From Aurantiacibacter zhengii (GTDB lineage: Bacteria; Pseudomonadota; Alphaproteobacteria; Sphingomonadales; Sphingomonadaceae), in assembly GCF_003584125.1 (NCBI RefSeq), contig NZ_QXFL01000001.1:661612-725611 (forward strand): a stretch of 64,000 nucleotides of DNA. The letters run 5' to 3'. Numbering within the stretch: position 1 is the first letter of the stretch; every line of letters begins with the position of its first letter. Made by a program: the position numbers and the translations under genes. Positions 1 to 7,257 of the stretch are shown one piece after another. Below the pieces are notes generated by a model. It saw only the letters and a program-made list of their open reading frames with translations, was not told where the DNA came from and searched no databases.

Positions 1-94
1 TGGGCTGATCTGAGGCAGTGGCCCAGATTGGCGCAGCACCGGGGATATGCAACTCCCGTATTGTGCGCCGCAGCATATCGTTCTAATAAGGGCA

Positions 95-119
95 GGAACC
101 AAGGTTAGTGCAACTGGTT
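95..119 (+). promoter_or_regulatory. Possible EcfG-type promoter (imperfect)
   Basis: GGAAC at 95-99 is followed after 16 bases by GGTT at 116-119. The general-stress sigma factor EcfG of alphaproteobacteria recognises GGAAC-N16/17-CGTT, so this is one base off in the -10 element. A start site about 7 bases downstream would fall just before the ATG at 128, giving an almost leaderless message. Confidence 0.4.
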
Positions 120-127
120 ACTGCGTC

Positions 128-328
128 ATGAATTCCAAGGAACAGCATATCCGACCCGACGAGAAGCTGATGGCTCGACTGCACAAGGCGTGCAGCGTGT
201 CTCGCAATGGCGGGGCGTTCGAGATGCGGGAGCGCGAAGGTGGCGATTACCTCGTCGAACCGCGCGCCACTGTGCGCAAGCGTTCGACCCTCGGTGCATC
301 CATCAATTACAGCCCCAGCAACGCCTGA
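128..328 (+). CDS. Small hypothetical protein, 66 residues
   Basis: I do not recognise this protein. It is hydrophilic and basic at its start (MNSKEQHIRPDEKL), with no signal peptide or membrane segment. Codon third positions are mostly G or C, as in the neighbouring genes, which favours real coding. No clear ribosome-binding site precedes the ATG at 128. An upstream in-frame ATG at 47 exists but lies before the putative EcfG promoter at 95-119, so 128 is the preferred start. If that promoter is genuine, this is a small general-stress protein on a near-leaderless transcript. It could also be a chance reading frame; the opposite strand is open over the same stretch but looks less protein-like. 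Confidence 0.4.
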   Translation: MNSKEQHIRPDEKLMARLHKACSVSRNGGAFEMREREGGDYLVEPRATVRKRSTLGASINYSPSNA

Positions 329-380
329 AGCGGCTTGGTCGCATTTGACGCACGTTTGCGCGTCTCCGGTTGGCTGGCTC

Positions 381-406
381 GGAACATTGCCCCGGCCTTT
401 CCCGTT
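381..406 (+). promoter_or_regulatory. EcfG-type general-stress promoter
   Basis: GGAAC at 381-385 and CGTT at 403-406 are separated by exactly 17 bases, a full match to the known alphaproteobacterial EcfG consensus GGAAC-N16/17-CGTT. It lies 21 bases upstream of the ATG at 428, so the start site would leave a short leader that contains the AAAGGAG ribosome-binding site at 414-420. Confidence 0.75.
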
Positions 407-427
407 GATCGGAAAAGGAGAATGCAA

Positions 428-676
428 ATGCCCGAACGCCAGAGCCGTCACCCCGATAACGATCTGATCGACAGCATGCAGGATGGTGCCACGCCATCGC
501 AAGGTAGCCGATCGGGAGGTGAAGTGAACACCCGCGTCGGCACGCGAGACGAGATCAACCGCGCAACCGACCCCGACAACCGCGAGCCCGAAGTGGGCAG
601 CGACAATCCGGCGCAGGATGCCAAAAAGGGCCCGAAGACCCGCGCCGCGATCCAGGACGAACGCAACGACTCCTGA
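428..676 (+). CDS. Small hydrophilic stress-type protein, 82 residues
   Basis: An 82-residue protein rich in Asp, Asn, Arg, Gly and Pro, with no cysteine, no hydrophobic segment and little predicted secondary structure. It resembles the unstructured small proteins that alphaproteobacteria make in the general stress response, but I cannot name a family. The start at 428 is chosen over the in-frame ATG at 422 because AAAGGAG (414-420) ends 7 bases before 428 and only 1 base before 422. A full EcfG-type promoter lies immediately upstream and an intrinsic terminator follows at 714-753, so this appears to be a single-gene stress unit. Function unknown; a desiccation or osmotic protectant role is only a guess from composition. 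Confidence 0.7.
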   Translation: MPERQSRHPDNDLIDSMQDGATPSQGSRSGGEVNTRVGTRDEINRATDPDNREPEVGSDNPAQDAKKGPKTRAAIQDERNDS

Positions 677-713
677 TCAGGCAAGCCGCTGAGCGGCCCT
701 TAGATAATGTAAG

Positions 714-753
714 ACCTCGTCGGCGCATTGAAGCGACGGCGAGGTTTTCTTTT
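714..753 (+). terminator. Intrinsic terminator
   Basis: CCTCGTCG (715-722) pairs with the complementary run ending in CGAGG at 744, including one G-U pair, and is followed by TTTTCTTTT. It closes the small stress gene at 428-676 and may work in both directions, because the minus-strand gene at 796-1476 also ends nearby. Confidence 0.7.
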
Positions 754-795
754 GCTCGACCATAATATGCAGCGCGCTCAAAAATGCCACAGCGC

Positions 796-1476
796 CTAGC
801 CCGCATTTTCCTTTGCGACGATCTGCGACAGAGCTTGGGCGAAGCTTTCCGGCTCCTGCGCGCCTTGCAGCATGTACTTGTGGTTGACGATAAAGGTCGG
901 AACGGCGGCAATCCCGCCGCTGACCCCGCGTTCCTCTTCCGCGCGTACGGCAAGTTCGAGCGCCTCGTCCTCCAGCGCCTCGCGTGCTGCCTTGCGGTCA
1001 AGGCCGACGCCCTCGCAGATATCCGCCAACACCTCGCGGTCAGCCATGTTACGGCGCTGCTGGAAATGGGCGGCGAACATCGCCTCCTTCAACCGCGTCT
1101 GCTTCTCCGGCCCGTGACTGGCCAGGGCCCAGCGCAGCAGCTTGTGACAGTCGAAGGTGTTCCACATCATCGCAGGCGGTGCTTCGCCCTCGCCTTGCCA
1201 GCTAATGGGAAAGCCGACCCGCTCCGCCGCGCCCTCCAGTTCGGATCGCATGGCTGCAATCTGCTCCTCGCTGCGGTTGTAGGTTCTGGCGAGCTGTTCG
1301 GACTGCAACCTGCCTTTGGGCGGCATCTGCGGGTTGAGTTCGAATGGCATCCAGCGCACCGTTACTTCGACTGCGTCTCCGGCAAGGCGCACGCCTTCGG
1401 AAAAACTGCGCCAGCCGACCACGCACCACGGGCACATCACGTCGGACCAGATATCGACGACCACCGGCATGCTCAT
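796..1476 (-). CDS. DsbA/FrnE-family thiol oxidoreductase
   Basis: 226 residues. A thioredoxin-like strand is followed by the active-site motif C15-P-W-C18 (SDVMCPWCVVG), then the helical insertion and the C-terminal cis-Pro region (GGIAAVPTF) typical of the FrnE branch of the DsbA superfamily. There is no signal peptide, so it is cytoplasmic. FrnE-type proteins act as thiol-disulfide oxidoreductases or isomerases and have been linked to oxidative-stress tolerance; the natural substrate is not evident. The ATG at 1476 overlaps the nudC stop by 4 bases (ATGA), which implies translational coupling behind the NADH pyrophosphatase gene. Polyketide-type FrnE naming in databases does not imply a biosynthetic role here. 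Confidence 0.88.
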   Translation of the reverse strand: MSMPVVVDIWSDVMCPWCVVGWRSFSEGVRLAGDAVEVTVRWMPFELNPQMPPKGRLQSEQLARTYNRSEEQIAAMRSELEGAAERVGFPISWQGEGEAPPAMMWNTFDCHKLLRWALASHGPEKQTRLKEAMFAAHFQQRRNMADREVLADICEGVGLDRKAAREALEDEALELAVRAEEERGVSGGIAAVPTFIVNHKYMLQGAQEPESFAQALSQIVAKENAG

Positions 1477-2378
1477 GCCATGTTCTCCAGCCAGTGGTTC
1501 AACAGGTAGTGGGCGATGGCCGTGCGCGGCGGGGGAAGGAAGCTGTGAGCATCCGTCGGGTTGGCCATGGCATCCGCCACTTCATCCCGCGTGAACCAGC
1601 GCGCGTCCTCGATCTCGGTCTCGTCGATCAACAGATCGCGTCCTTCGGCAAAGGAGTGGCAACCGATCATCAACTGGCTGGGGAACGGCCAGGGCTGGCT
1701 GGCGATGTAGCTGACATCGCGCACGCGCACGCCGACCTCTTCCCAGACTTCGCGCTTTACGCCTTCCTCGATGCTCTCGCCCGGTTCTAGGAAACCGGCA
1801 AGCGCTGAATAGCTGCGTTCCGGCCAGCCGCGCCCGCGCCCGACCAGTAGCGCCCCCTCGTGCTCGACCAGCATGATCGCGACGGGATCGACGCGGGGGA
1901 AATGCTGCGCCTCGCACGATAAGCAACTGCGCTGCCAGCCGCCCTTGGCAATCTGCGTGTTGCCGCCGCACTTGGCACAGAAGCGGTGCCGGGCGTGCCA
2001 GTCGGCTATCGAACGTGCGCCGCCGAACAGGGCCAGCTCTGCCGATGGCAACTGCATCAATGCCATCATCGTCTCGCGCATGGTGACGGCTTGGCGCATA
2101 TCACCCTGCGGCGGAACGGCCACGAACAGCGGCGCACCCTGTCGCAGGCCCAGGTAGACAAGCTCCGCATTCTCGCCGGTCCCCGAGAGGTTGGTGGTCA
2201 GCAGCGCACCGTTCTCGAAGCGCGGCATCACGCCGTCTAGCGCCAGCAAGCGCGCATCGTCCCGCGCGCGAAGCTGCGCCAGTTGCGCGGGATCGGCACG
2301 GGCGTGATCGTCGCGGTCGAGGTCATGACCTGTAAAGGCGAGCGGTTCAGTCAACGGAACGCGGCCAGTTACGGGCAA
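1473..2378 (-). CDS. nudC: NAD(P)H pyrophosphatase NudC
   Basis: About 300 residues. NudC hydrolyses NAD(H) to NMN(H) and AMP and in bacteria also removes NAD caps from RNA. The zinc ribbon is visible (FCAKCGG and SCLSC), followed by a complete Nudix box (GFLEPGESIEEGVKREVWEE region) and the family signature SQPWPFPSQ. The start is uncertain: TTG at 2378 is the longest option, but TTG at 2354 gives a beginning (MTEPLAFTGH) more like related proteins. No ATG is available in this part. It overlaps the end of the upstream serine hydrolase gene (2347) and is coupled to the FrnE-like gene downstream, so the three probably form one minus-strand operon. Confidence 0.93.
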   Translation of the reverse strand: MPVTGRVPLTEPLAFTGHDLDRDDHARADPAQLAQLRARDDARLLALDGVMPRFENGALLTTNLSGTGENAELVYLGLRQGAPLFVAVPPQGDMRQAVTMRETMMALMQLPSAELALFGGARSIADWHARHRFCAKCGGNTQIAKGGWQRSCLSCEAQHFPRVDPVAIMLVEHEGALLVGRGRGWPERSYSALAGFLEPGESIEEGVKREVWEEVGVRVRDVSYIASQPWPFPSQLMIGCHSFAEGRDLLIDETEIEDARWFTRDEVADAMANPTDAHSFLPPPRTAIAHYLLNHWLENMA

Positions 2379-3699
2379 GCCTTGCCATGTCGTTCGCTAC
2401 GGCCAGCGGGAAATCGCCCTGCACATCGTAGGCATCGACCGGCATGTACTGGGTCATCAGGGTATGGCGCAGGCCCCATCGCTTGTTGACGAGACCCACC
2501 GTGCCAGCCGCGCCGAACCAACCGAACAGCCCTTCGGTCTCGCCCGTCCCGACCAGACCTCCCGCGCCAAAGCCGAAAGAGCGCCCGTTACGCTGGAACC
2601 GGCCATTGGATGCCAGGGTTTCGGGAAACAGGTCGGACGTAGCCAGATCGACAGCAGCCGCGCTGGTGACCTGCGTATCTTCGATCACTCCGCGCCCCGC
2701 CAGCATCTGCAGGAAGCGGTCGTAATCGCGCGCGCTCGACACAAGCCCCGCACCGCCAAAGGGAAAGGCCGGTTCGTCCAGGTAGACCGAACTGGAAGGC
2801 AGGTCGATCGGCACCGGAATGCCGCCCAGCAGGAAATAATTGCCGGTAAACCGCTGAACGTCCTCCCGCTTCACGCGAAAGCCGGTGGAGGTCATGCCGC
2901 AGGGCGTGAAAATGCGGTCCTCCAGGAAGCTCGCAAAATCCTGCCCGCTTGCCACCTCGATCACCCTGCCCAGCAGGTCAAGACCTACGGAATAGCTCCA
3001 GCGCGTACCCGGTTGATAGACAAGCGGCAGTTCCGCCAGCCCGTCCGCGAAATCGGCGAGCGAAGGGGCGGGCGCGCCTCCGAAAATCTCCTGCGCAAGG
3101 GCCATGTTGCTGACCTTGCCGGGAACGATGCCGTTGGCACGGTAGGCGGCATTGATCGGACCGTTCTGCACGATGGTGTAACCAAGACCCGCAGTATGGG
3201 TCAGCAGGTGGCGGATCGTGATGGGCCGCACGGCCGGCTCCAGGTTGTCGCGCGTGATCGGACCGTCATACTGGCGCTGCACCTGCATGTTGGCGAATGC
3301 AGGCAGCACGTCGGCCAGCGGCTGGTCGAGTTCCAGAAGGCCGTCGTCGATCAGCATCACGGTCGCCAGGCCGGTGATTGGCTTGGTCATCGAATAGATG
3401 CGGAACAAGGTGTCCTCGTCCACCCCGCCGCTCCCGCCGAACGTGCGCGTACCTGCGGCAATGGTATCCGCTTCACCCTGGCCAAGGCCGATGCGCGCCA
3501 CCATGCACGGCACGATGTCCCGTTCGACATAGCCGCGCACGAGATTGGCCACCGTGGGCCAGCGGACCGCTGCGGATTCGCGCGCGAAAGCAGGCCCGCT
3601 AAAGGGAAGCGTAGCGGCGGCCGCGCCAACACCAATCATGGCGGAGGAGCGGAGCATCGTGCGGCGGGAAACGGATTGGGAGACGGACTGGTTCAGCAT
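2347..3699 (-). CDS. Tat-exported serine hydrolase (beta-lactamase class C fold)
   Basis: About 450 residues of the beta-lactamase/DD-peptidase-related esterase family. The start at ATG 3699 gives a twin-arginine signal (SRRTMLRSS followed by a hydrophobic Ala-rich stretch and a FAR cleavage region); a longer frame opens at 3783 but would put 28 unlikely residues before the signal. The catalytic SxxK is YSMTK (about residue 112 of this start) and the second motif is YSV in RWSYSVGLDLL. The fold is shared by class C beta-lactamases, esterases and D-aminopeptidases, and nothing in the sequence fixes the substrate. The 3' end overlaps nudC. An inverted repeat at 3801-3820 lies in the divergent promoter region. 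Confidence 0.85.
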   Translation of the reverse strand: MLNQSVSQSVSRRTMLRSSAMIGVGAAAATLPFSGPAFARESAAVRWPTVANLVRGYVERDIVPCMVARIGLGQGEADTIAAGTRTFGGSGGVDEDTLFRIYSMTKPITGLATVMLIDDGLLELDQPLADVLPAFANMQVQRQYDGPITRDNLEPAVRPITIRHLLTHTAGLGYTIVQNGPINAAYRANGIVPGKVSNMALAQEIFGGAPAPSLADFADGLAELPLVYQPGTRWSYSVGLDLLGRVIEVASGQDFASFLEDRIFTPCGMTSTGFRVKREDVQRFTGNYFLLGGIPVPIDLPSSSVYLDEPAFPFGGAGLVSSARDYDRFLQMLAGRGVIEDTQVTSAAAVDLATSDLFPETLASNGRFQRNGRSFGFGAGGLVGTGETEGLFGWFGAAGTVGLVNKRWGLRHTLMTQYMPVDAYDVQGDFPLAVANDMARLARNWPRSVD

Positions 3700-3800
3700 C
3701 GGGCCGGCGACCTCAGGCAAGGGGTTGGCATCCAGGGGATTTGGCGTGGCGCAAGGCTTAGGCAGCGAAAACGGATGCCGCAACCTTGCACGCAGGCGCT

Positions 3801-3820
3801 GTGTTATCTATCTATAACAC
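3801..3820. promoter_or_regulatory. 20-bp inverted repeat, candidate operator
   Basis: GTGTTAT (3801-3807) and ATAACAC (3814-3820) are perfect 7-base inverted arms around a 6-base centre. The repeat lies between two divergent genes and ends on the base directly before the ATG at 3821, leaving no room for a ribosome-binding site. A regulator-binding site is the simplest reading; the binding protein is unknown. Confidence 0.5.
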
Positions 3821-4042
3821 ATGCTGAACATCATCTCGATTCTCATCGGCCTGCTGTCGCTGGTCATCGTTATCCCGGCACAGATCCCGTTCTTGGGCTG
3901 GGCGAACTGGTTTGCCCTGCCCTTTGTCGTGGCGGGTGTGGTGATCGGGCAGCTTTCCAGCAGCAATTCGGGCCGGAATTTCTGCCTGATCGTGCTGCTG
4001 ATCGCCGCGATCCGGCTGACCTTGGGCGGCGGGTTTTTCTAG
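3821..4042 (+). CDS. Small membrane protein, 73 residues
   Basis: Almost entirely hydrophobic, with three likely membrane spans (around residues 3-21, 27-45 and 53-68) and no recognisable catalytic motif. It looks like the short uncharacterised inner-membrane proteins common in sphingomonads; I cannot assign a function. The ATG at 3821 directly abuts an inverted repeat, so either the message is leaderless or translation begins without a usual ribosome-binding site. Its TAG stop shares the four bases CTAG (4039-4042) with the stop of mutY on the other strand. Confidence 0.72.
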   Translation: MLNIISILIGLLSLVIVIPAQIPFLGWANWFALPFVVAGVVIGQLSSSNSGRNFCLIVLLIAAIRLTLGGGFF

Positions 4043-5070
4043 TCCCGCTTTGCCAGTACCAGCCGCGCCGCCTTGGCGAACAGCGTGGGCAGGCCCGCGT
4101 CCTCGATAGCGTGGACCGGCCACCATTCGCCTTCGCCGTTGGGCGTCGGGCGTTCTCCCGCGTGAACCGCCACGCCAAGCTCGATATCGAAGTGGGTAAA
4201 GCCGTGTCGCACCACGCCGCCGGCCTTCCACGCACCTGATACCGGCGCCTCGCCGTGACCATCGCCGCGGGCCGACCAGCCATCGTCGGGCAAGGCGCGC
4301 ATGCCGCCCAGCATGCCGGTGCCGGGCCGCTTAACAAGCCACACCTTTTCGTCTCGCTCGATCCAGAACGCCGTGCCTGTCCGGCTGGGCCGGGCTTTCT
4401 TCTTCGCCTTGACCGGTAATTCCAGCGGGTTACCCTCCGACCGGGCCCGACATTCGGCACTGAGCGGGCATAGCAGGCACTTTGCATCGCGCGCCGTGCA
4501 AAGGCTCGCGCCAAGGTCCATCATGGCCTGCGCGAAATCGCCCGCACGTTCATCCGGCGTGATCGTCTCGGTCGCCGCGCGGATGGCCGGGCGCGACCCC
4601 GGCAGCGGATCGCGGATGGCGAACAGGCGGGACACGACCCGCTCCACATTGGCATCCACCACCACCGCACGCTGGCCAAACGCAATCGCCGCAACGGCTG
4701 CCGCCGTATAGGCGCCTAGCCCTGGCAGCTTACGCAGCTCGGCCTCGGTTTCGGGAAATCCGCCCTGCTCCGCAATTACGCGGGCACATTTCACCAGGTT
4801 GCGGGCGCGCGAATAATAGCCCAGCCCGGCCCAGGCGGCCATGACATCCTCTTCCGGCGCGGCAGCCAGCGCCCCGACGCTTGGCCACGTCGCCGTGAAT
4901 TTCTCGAAAAAGGGGATAACAGCGGCAACAGTCGTTTGCTGCAGCATCACCTCGGAAAGCCAGACGCGGTACGGGTCCGGGCGGGGCGCACCCGGTGGCG
5001 CCCGCCACGGCAGGGCGCGGGCGTGACTGTCATACCAGGCGAGAAGCTTGTCTGAAACGGTGGCGGACAC
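4039..5070 (-). CDS. mutY: Adenine DNA glycosylase MutY
   Basis: 343 residues from the GTG at 5070. MutY removes adenine paired with 8-oxoguanine. Visible are the helix-hairpin-helix region (LPGLGAYTAAAVAAIAF) followed by the catalytic Asp region VVDANVERV, the four-cysteine [4Fe-4S] cluster near residue 200-220 (CTARDAKCLLCPLSAEC) and a C-terminal Nudix-like domain that recognises the oxidised guanine. A frame opens farther upstream at 5151, but GTG 5070 (VSATVSDKLLAWYDSH) fits the family N-terminus and leaves 29 bases before the divergent gene at 5100. The stop overlaps that of the small membrane protein. Confidence 0.95.
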   Translation of the reverse strand: MSATVSDKLLAWYDSHARALPWRAPPGAPRPDPYRVWLSEVMLQQTTVAAVIPFFEKFTATWPSVGALAAAPEEDVMAAWAGLGYYSRARNLVKCARVIAEQGGFPETEAELRKLPGLGAYTAAAVAAIAFGQRAVVVDANVERVVSRLFAIRDPLPGSRPAIRAATETITPDERAGDFAQAMMDLGASLCTARDAKCLLCPLSAECRARSEGNPLELPVKAKKKARPSRTGTAFWIERDEKVWLVKRPGTGMLGGMRALPDDGWSARGDGHGEAPVSGAWKAGGVVRHGFTHFDIELGVAVHAGERPTPNGEGEWWPVHAIEDAGLPTLFAKAARLVLAKRD

Positions 5071-5099
5071 GTCGCGGCTATGGCATGGGAGCGCCAGCC

Positions 5100-5648
5100 A
5101 TGAAACGCGACACACCACCGAAATCGGGGAAGACTGCCGGAAAGGGTGCAAAGCCCTACCAGCGCCCGCGCGGCGGCCCGGCGCGGCCGGTGTCCGAACT
5201 GGTACCGCAGATCGGGCGCGCCGCCTTTCGGCGCTATGGCTTCGTGCAATCCAGCGTTGTTACCCGCTGGCCCGAGATTGTCGGCCCTACCCATGCCAAG
5301 GTCTGTTCGCCCGAAAGCATCCGCTTTCCGCCCGGAGAGAAGAGCGAAGGCATCCTGGAACTGGTCGCCCTGCCCGGTCATGCCACGCTGCTGCAGCATG
5401 TGACGCCGGAGATCATAGAGCGGGTAAATCGTTTCTTTGGCTATCGCGCCATCGCCCGCATCAAGATCCGGCAAGGCGCGGTTAAGCCACCTGCTGCTCA
5501 AGAGAAGCGCGCTGCACCACCCTCGCTCAAGCCCATTCCGATGGAACTGGGCGATTCCCTGCGCGATGTCGGCGATCCTGAACTCAGGGCGGTGCTGGAG
5601 TCACTGGCGCGCAGCGTGGCGCGCAAGGAAGAGGACGAACAGGAATGA
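5100..5648 (+). CDS. dciA: DUF721 protein, DciA-like helicase loader
   Basis: 182 residues. The central part (about 30-110) is a DUF721 domain (PF05258); in most bacteria lacking DnaC or DnaI this family is DciA, which helps load the replicative helicase DnaB. The N-terminus is basic and Gly/Lys-rich, and the C-terminal third is charged and probably flexible. ATG 5100 is chosen because GGGAG (5087-5091) lies 8 bases upstream; the longer frame from 4995 would run through the mutY start. It is coupled to the DsbA-like gene by a 4-base ATGA overlap (5645-5648), and sits in a block with mutY and smc. The gene symbol rests on family membership alone. Confidence 0.82.
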   Translation: MKRDTPPKSGKTAGKGAKPYQRPRGGPARPVSELVPQIGRAAFRRYGFVQSSVVTRWPEIVGPTHAKVCSPESIRFPPGEKSEGILELVALPGHATLLQHVTPEIIERVNRFFGYRAIARIKIRQGAVKPPAAQEKRAAPPSLKPIPMELGDSLRDVGDPELRAVLESLARSVARKEEDEQE

Positions 5649-6340
5649 AACGTACGGCGGCCGCTGCATTGGCGGCGATTGCAATGTCTCTCGCGCTTTC
5701 GGCAGCACCTGCCATGGCGCAGAACTGGAATGCAGAGATCGTGGAGACCGACCAGGGCTATCGGGTGGGCGATCCTGAAGCGCCGCTGCAAATCATCGAA
5801 TTCGTCAGTTATTCGTGCTCCCACTGCGCCGAGTTCGAGCGCGAGGCGGAGGCCGAGCTGCGCTATCTCTATGTGCACGAAGGTTATGCCGCGCTGGAAG
5901 TGCGGCATCTTATCCGCAATCCGATAGACCTTGCGGCAGCCCTGTTGACCGAGTGCGGTGAGCCCGCCCAGTTCTTCGACAATCACCGCGCCGTGCTGAC
6001 CACCCAGGATAGCTGGATGGAAACCGCCCAAGGCTTGAACGAGGCGCAGATTCAGCGCTGGCAAAGCGGCACGATCAGCAGTCGCATGCGCGCCATCGCT
6101 GCCGACCTTGGTTTCGACGACCTTATGGAAAGCCGGGGGCTGTCCGCCAGCCAGGTTACCGCCTGCCTGAACGACGAGGGCCGCGCCCAGGAAATCGCCG
6201 AGATGTCCCGCGCCAATGCCAGCGAATACAATGTGCCGGGCACGCCCAGCTTCGTACTCAACGGCACCCTGCTGGACGGGGTGCATGCCTGGCAGCCGCT
6301 GCGCCAGGTGCTACTGGCCGCGCGCCAGAATAGCGAATAA
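5645..6340 (+). CDS. Periplasmic DsbA-family thiol oxidoreductase
   Basis: 231 residues. A Sec signal peptide (MKRTAAAAL to AMA, cleavage near residue 25) is followed by a DsbA-like thioredoxin domain with the redox pair C58-S-H-C61 (VSYSCSHCAEF), a helical insertion, and the cis-Pro loop VPGTPSFVLNG near residue 200. It should act in the periplasm, oxidising or isomerising secreted proteins; the CSHC dipeptide differs from the CPHC of classical DsbA, so redox potential may differ. Translationally coupled to the DUF721 gene upstream and followed by a strong terminator at 6370-6401. A second protein of the same family follows at 6480. Confidence 0.88.
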   Translation: MKRTAAAALAAIAMSLALSAAPAMAQNWNAEIVETDQGYRVGDPEAPLQIIEFVSYSCSHCAEFEREAEAELRYLYVHEGYAALEVRHLIRNPIDLAAALLTECGEPAQFFDNHRAVLTTQDSWMETAQGLNEAQIQRWQSGTISSRMRAIAADLGFDDLMESRGLSASQVTACLNDEGRAQEIAEMSRANASEYNVPGTPSFVLNGTLLDGVHAWQPLRQVLLAARQNSE

Positions 6341-6369
6341 GGCAGAGCGAACAGGGGACAAGCCTGTGC

Positions 6370-6401
6370 AAAAGCGCCGATTCGCGGGAAACGGCGCTTT
6401 T
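6370..6401 (+). terminator. Intrinsic terminator
   Basis: AAAAGCGCCG (6370-6379) and CGGCGCTTTT (6392-6401) form a perfect 10-bp stem with a 12-base loop and a run of T on its 3' arm. It separates the DUF721-DsbA pair from the lipoprotein oxidoreductase that starts at 6480. Confidence 0.85.
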
Positions 6402-6479
6402 CAAATACCAACCAGCCGGTTCTAAACTGCGGGATTACCCGATCGGGCCGGACACGATCAAAACGGAAAGCTTTTGAAC

Positions 6480-7238
6480 ATGACCAATTTGCGCCGCATC
6501 GCTCTTGCCGCTCTCGCCGCGCCGCTGGCTTTGGCGCTGTCCGCCTGCGGCGACGATGCTGACGGTGAACTGACCTCCAGCGAACCGATCGAACATATCG
6601 CCGCACCCGAAGGCCAGGCATGGACCGACGTTGTCCAGGTAACCGACAGCGACGGATACCTGCTCGGCAATCCCGATGCTCCGGTCAAGCTGATCGAATA
6701 CGGCTCGCTGACCTGTGGCGCCTGTGCCAACTTCGCCCAGACCGGGGCGGACGCGTTGAAGGAAAAGTACGTTTCCACCGGTGTCGTCTCGTTCGAGCTG
6801 CGTAACCAGGTTCACAACGCCTTTGACCTGACGCTGGCCGCGCTGGCCCGTTGTTCCGCGCCCGAAAGTTTCCACCCGCTTGCCGACCAGGTATGGAAGA
6901 ACTTTCCGCAGGTCATGGGCGACATGCAGAATGCCCAGTCGCAGCTCGCCAATCTGGGCGAGGTTCCGGAAAACCAGCGGTATATCGCGATTGCCGAGGC
7001 CGCCGGGTTCCTTGATTTCTTCGCCGCGCGGGGCATCAGCCGAGACCAGGCCGCGTCCTGCCTCGCCGATAACGAAGCCGTACTGGCCATCGCGGAGCGT
7101 TCGGACAAGCAGTCTGAAGAACTGGACGTGACCGGCACGCCCACCTTCATCCTGAACGGTCGCAAGCTCGATGAAAATCGCTGGCCCGGGATCGAAGCCG
7201 CTTTGCAAACCGCTGGCGCGCGCCCGGCGGAAGGCTGA
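6480..7238 (+). CDS. DsbA-family thiol oxidoreductase, lipoprotein
   Basis: 252 residues from ATG 6480; a TTG at 6474 is in frame but sits only 3 bases from the GGAAAG ribosome-binding site, whereas 6480 is 9 bases away. The N-terminus carries a lipoprotein signal with lipobox LSAC (C23), and an acidic Gly-Asp start to the mature chain suggests a membrane anchor. The thioredoxin-like domain has the redox pair C79-G-A-C82 (SLTCGACANF) and the cis-Pro loop VTGTPTFILNG. It is clearly a paralogue of the upstream soluble DsbA-like protein but membrane-tethered and with a different active-site dipeptide. smc follows after 19 bases. Confidence 0.87.
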   Translation: MTNLRRIALAALAAPLALALSACGDDADGELTSSEPIEHIAAPEGQAWTDVVQVTDSDGYLLGNPDAPVKLIEYGSLTCGACANFAQTGADALKEKYVSTGVVSFELRNQVHNAFDLTLAALARCSAPESFHPLADQVWKNFPQVMGDMQNAQSQLANLGEVPENQRYIAIAEAAGFLDFFAARGISRDQAASCLADNEAVLAIAERSDKQSEELDVTGTPTFILNGRKLDENRWPGIEAALQTAGARPAEG

Positions 7239-7257
7239 GGGTTAGCGGCGGGCGCCT

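Noticed and set aside
83..502. A 139-residue minus-strand frame across the left end
   Set aside because: It lies opposite the better supported small plus-strand frames, and has no family resemblance or ribosome-binding site.
2464..4239. A 591-residue plus-strand frame opposite the serine hydrolase and mutY
   Set aside because: It is an antisense shadow of high-GC genes; residues are low-complexity His/Arg/Gly-rich with no domain.
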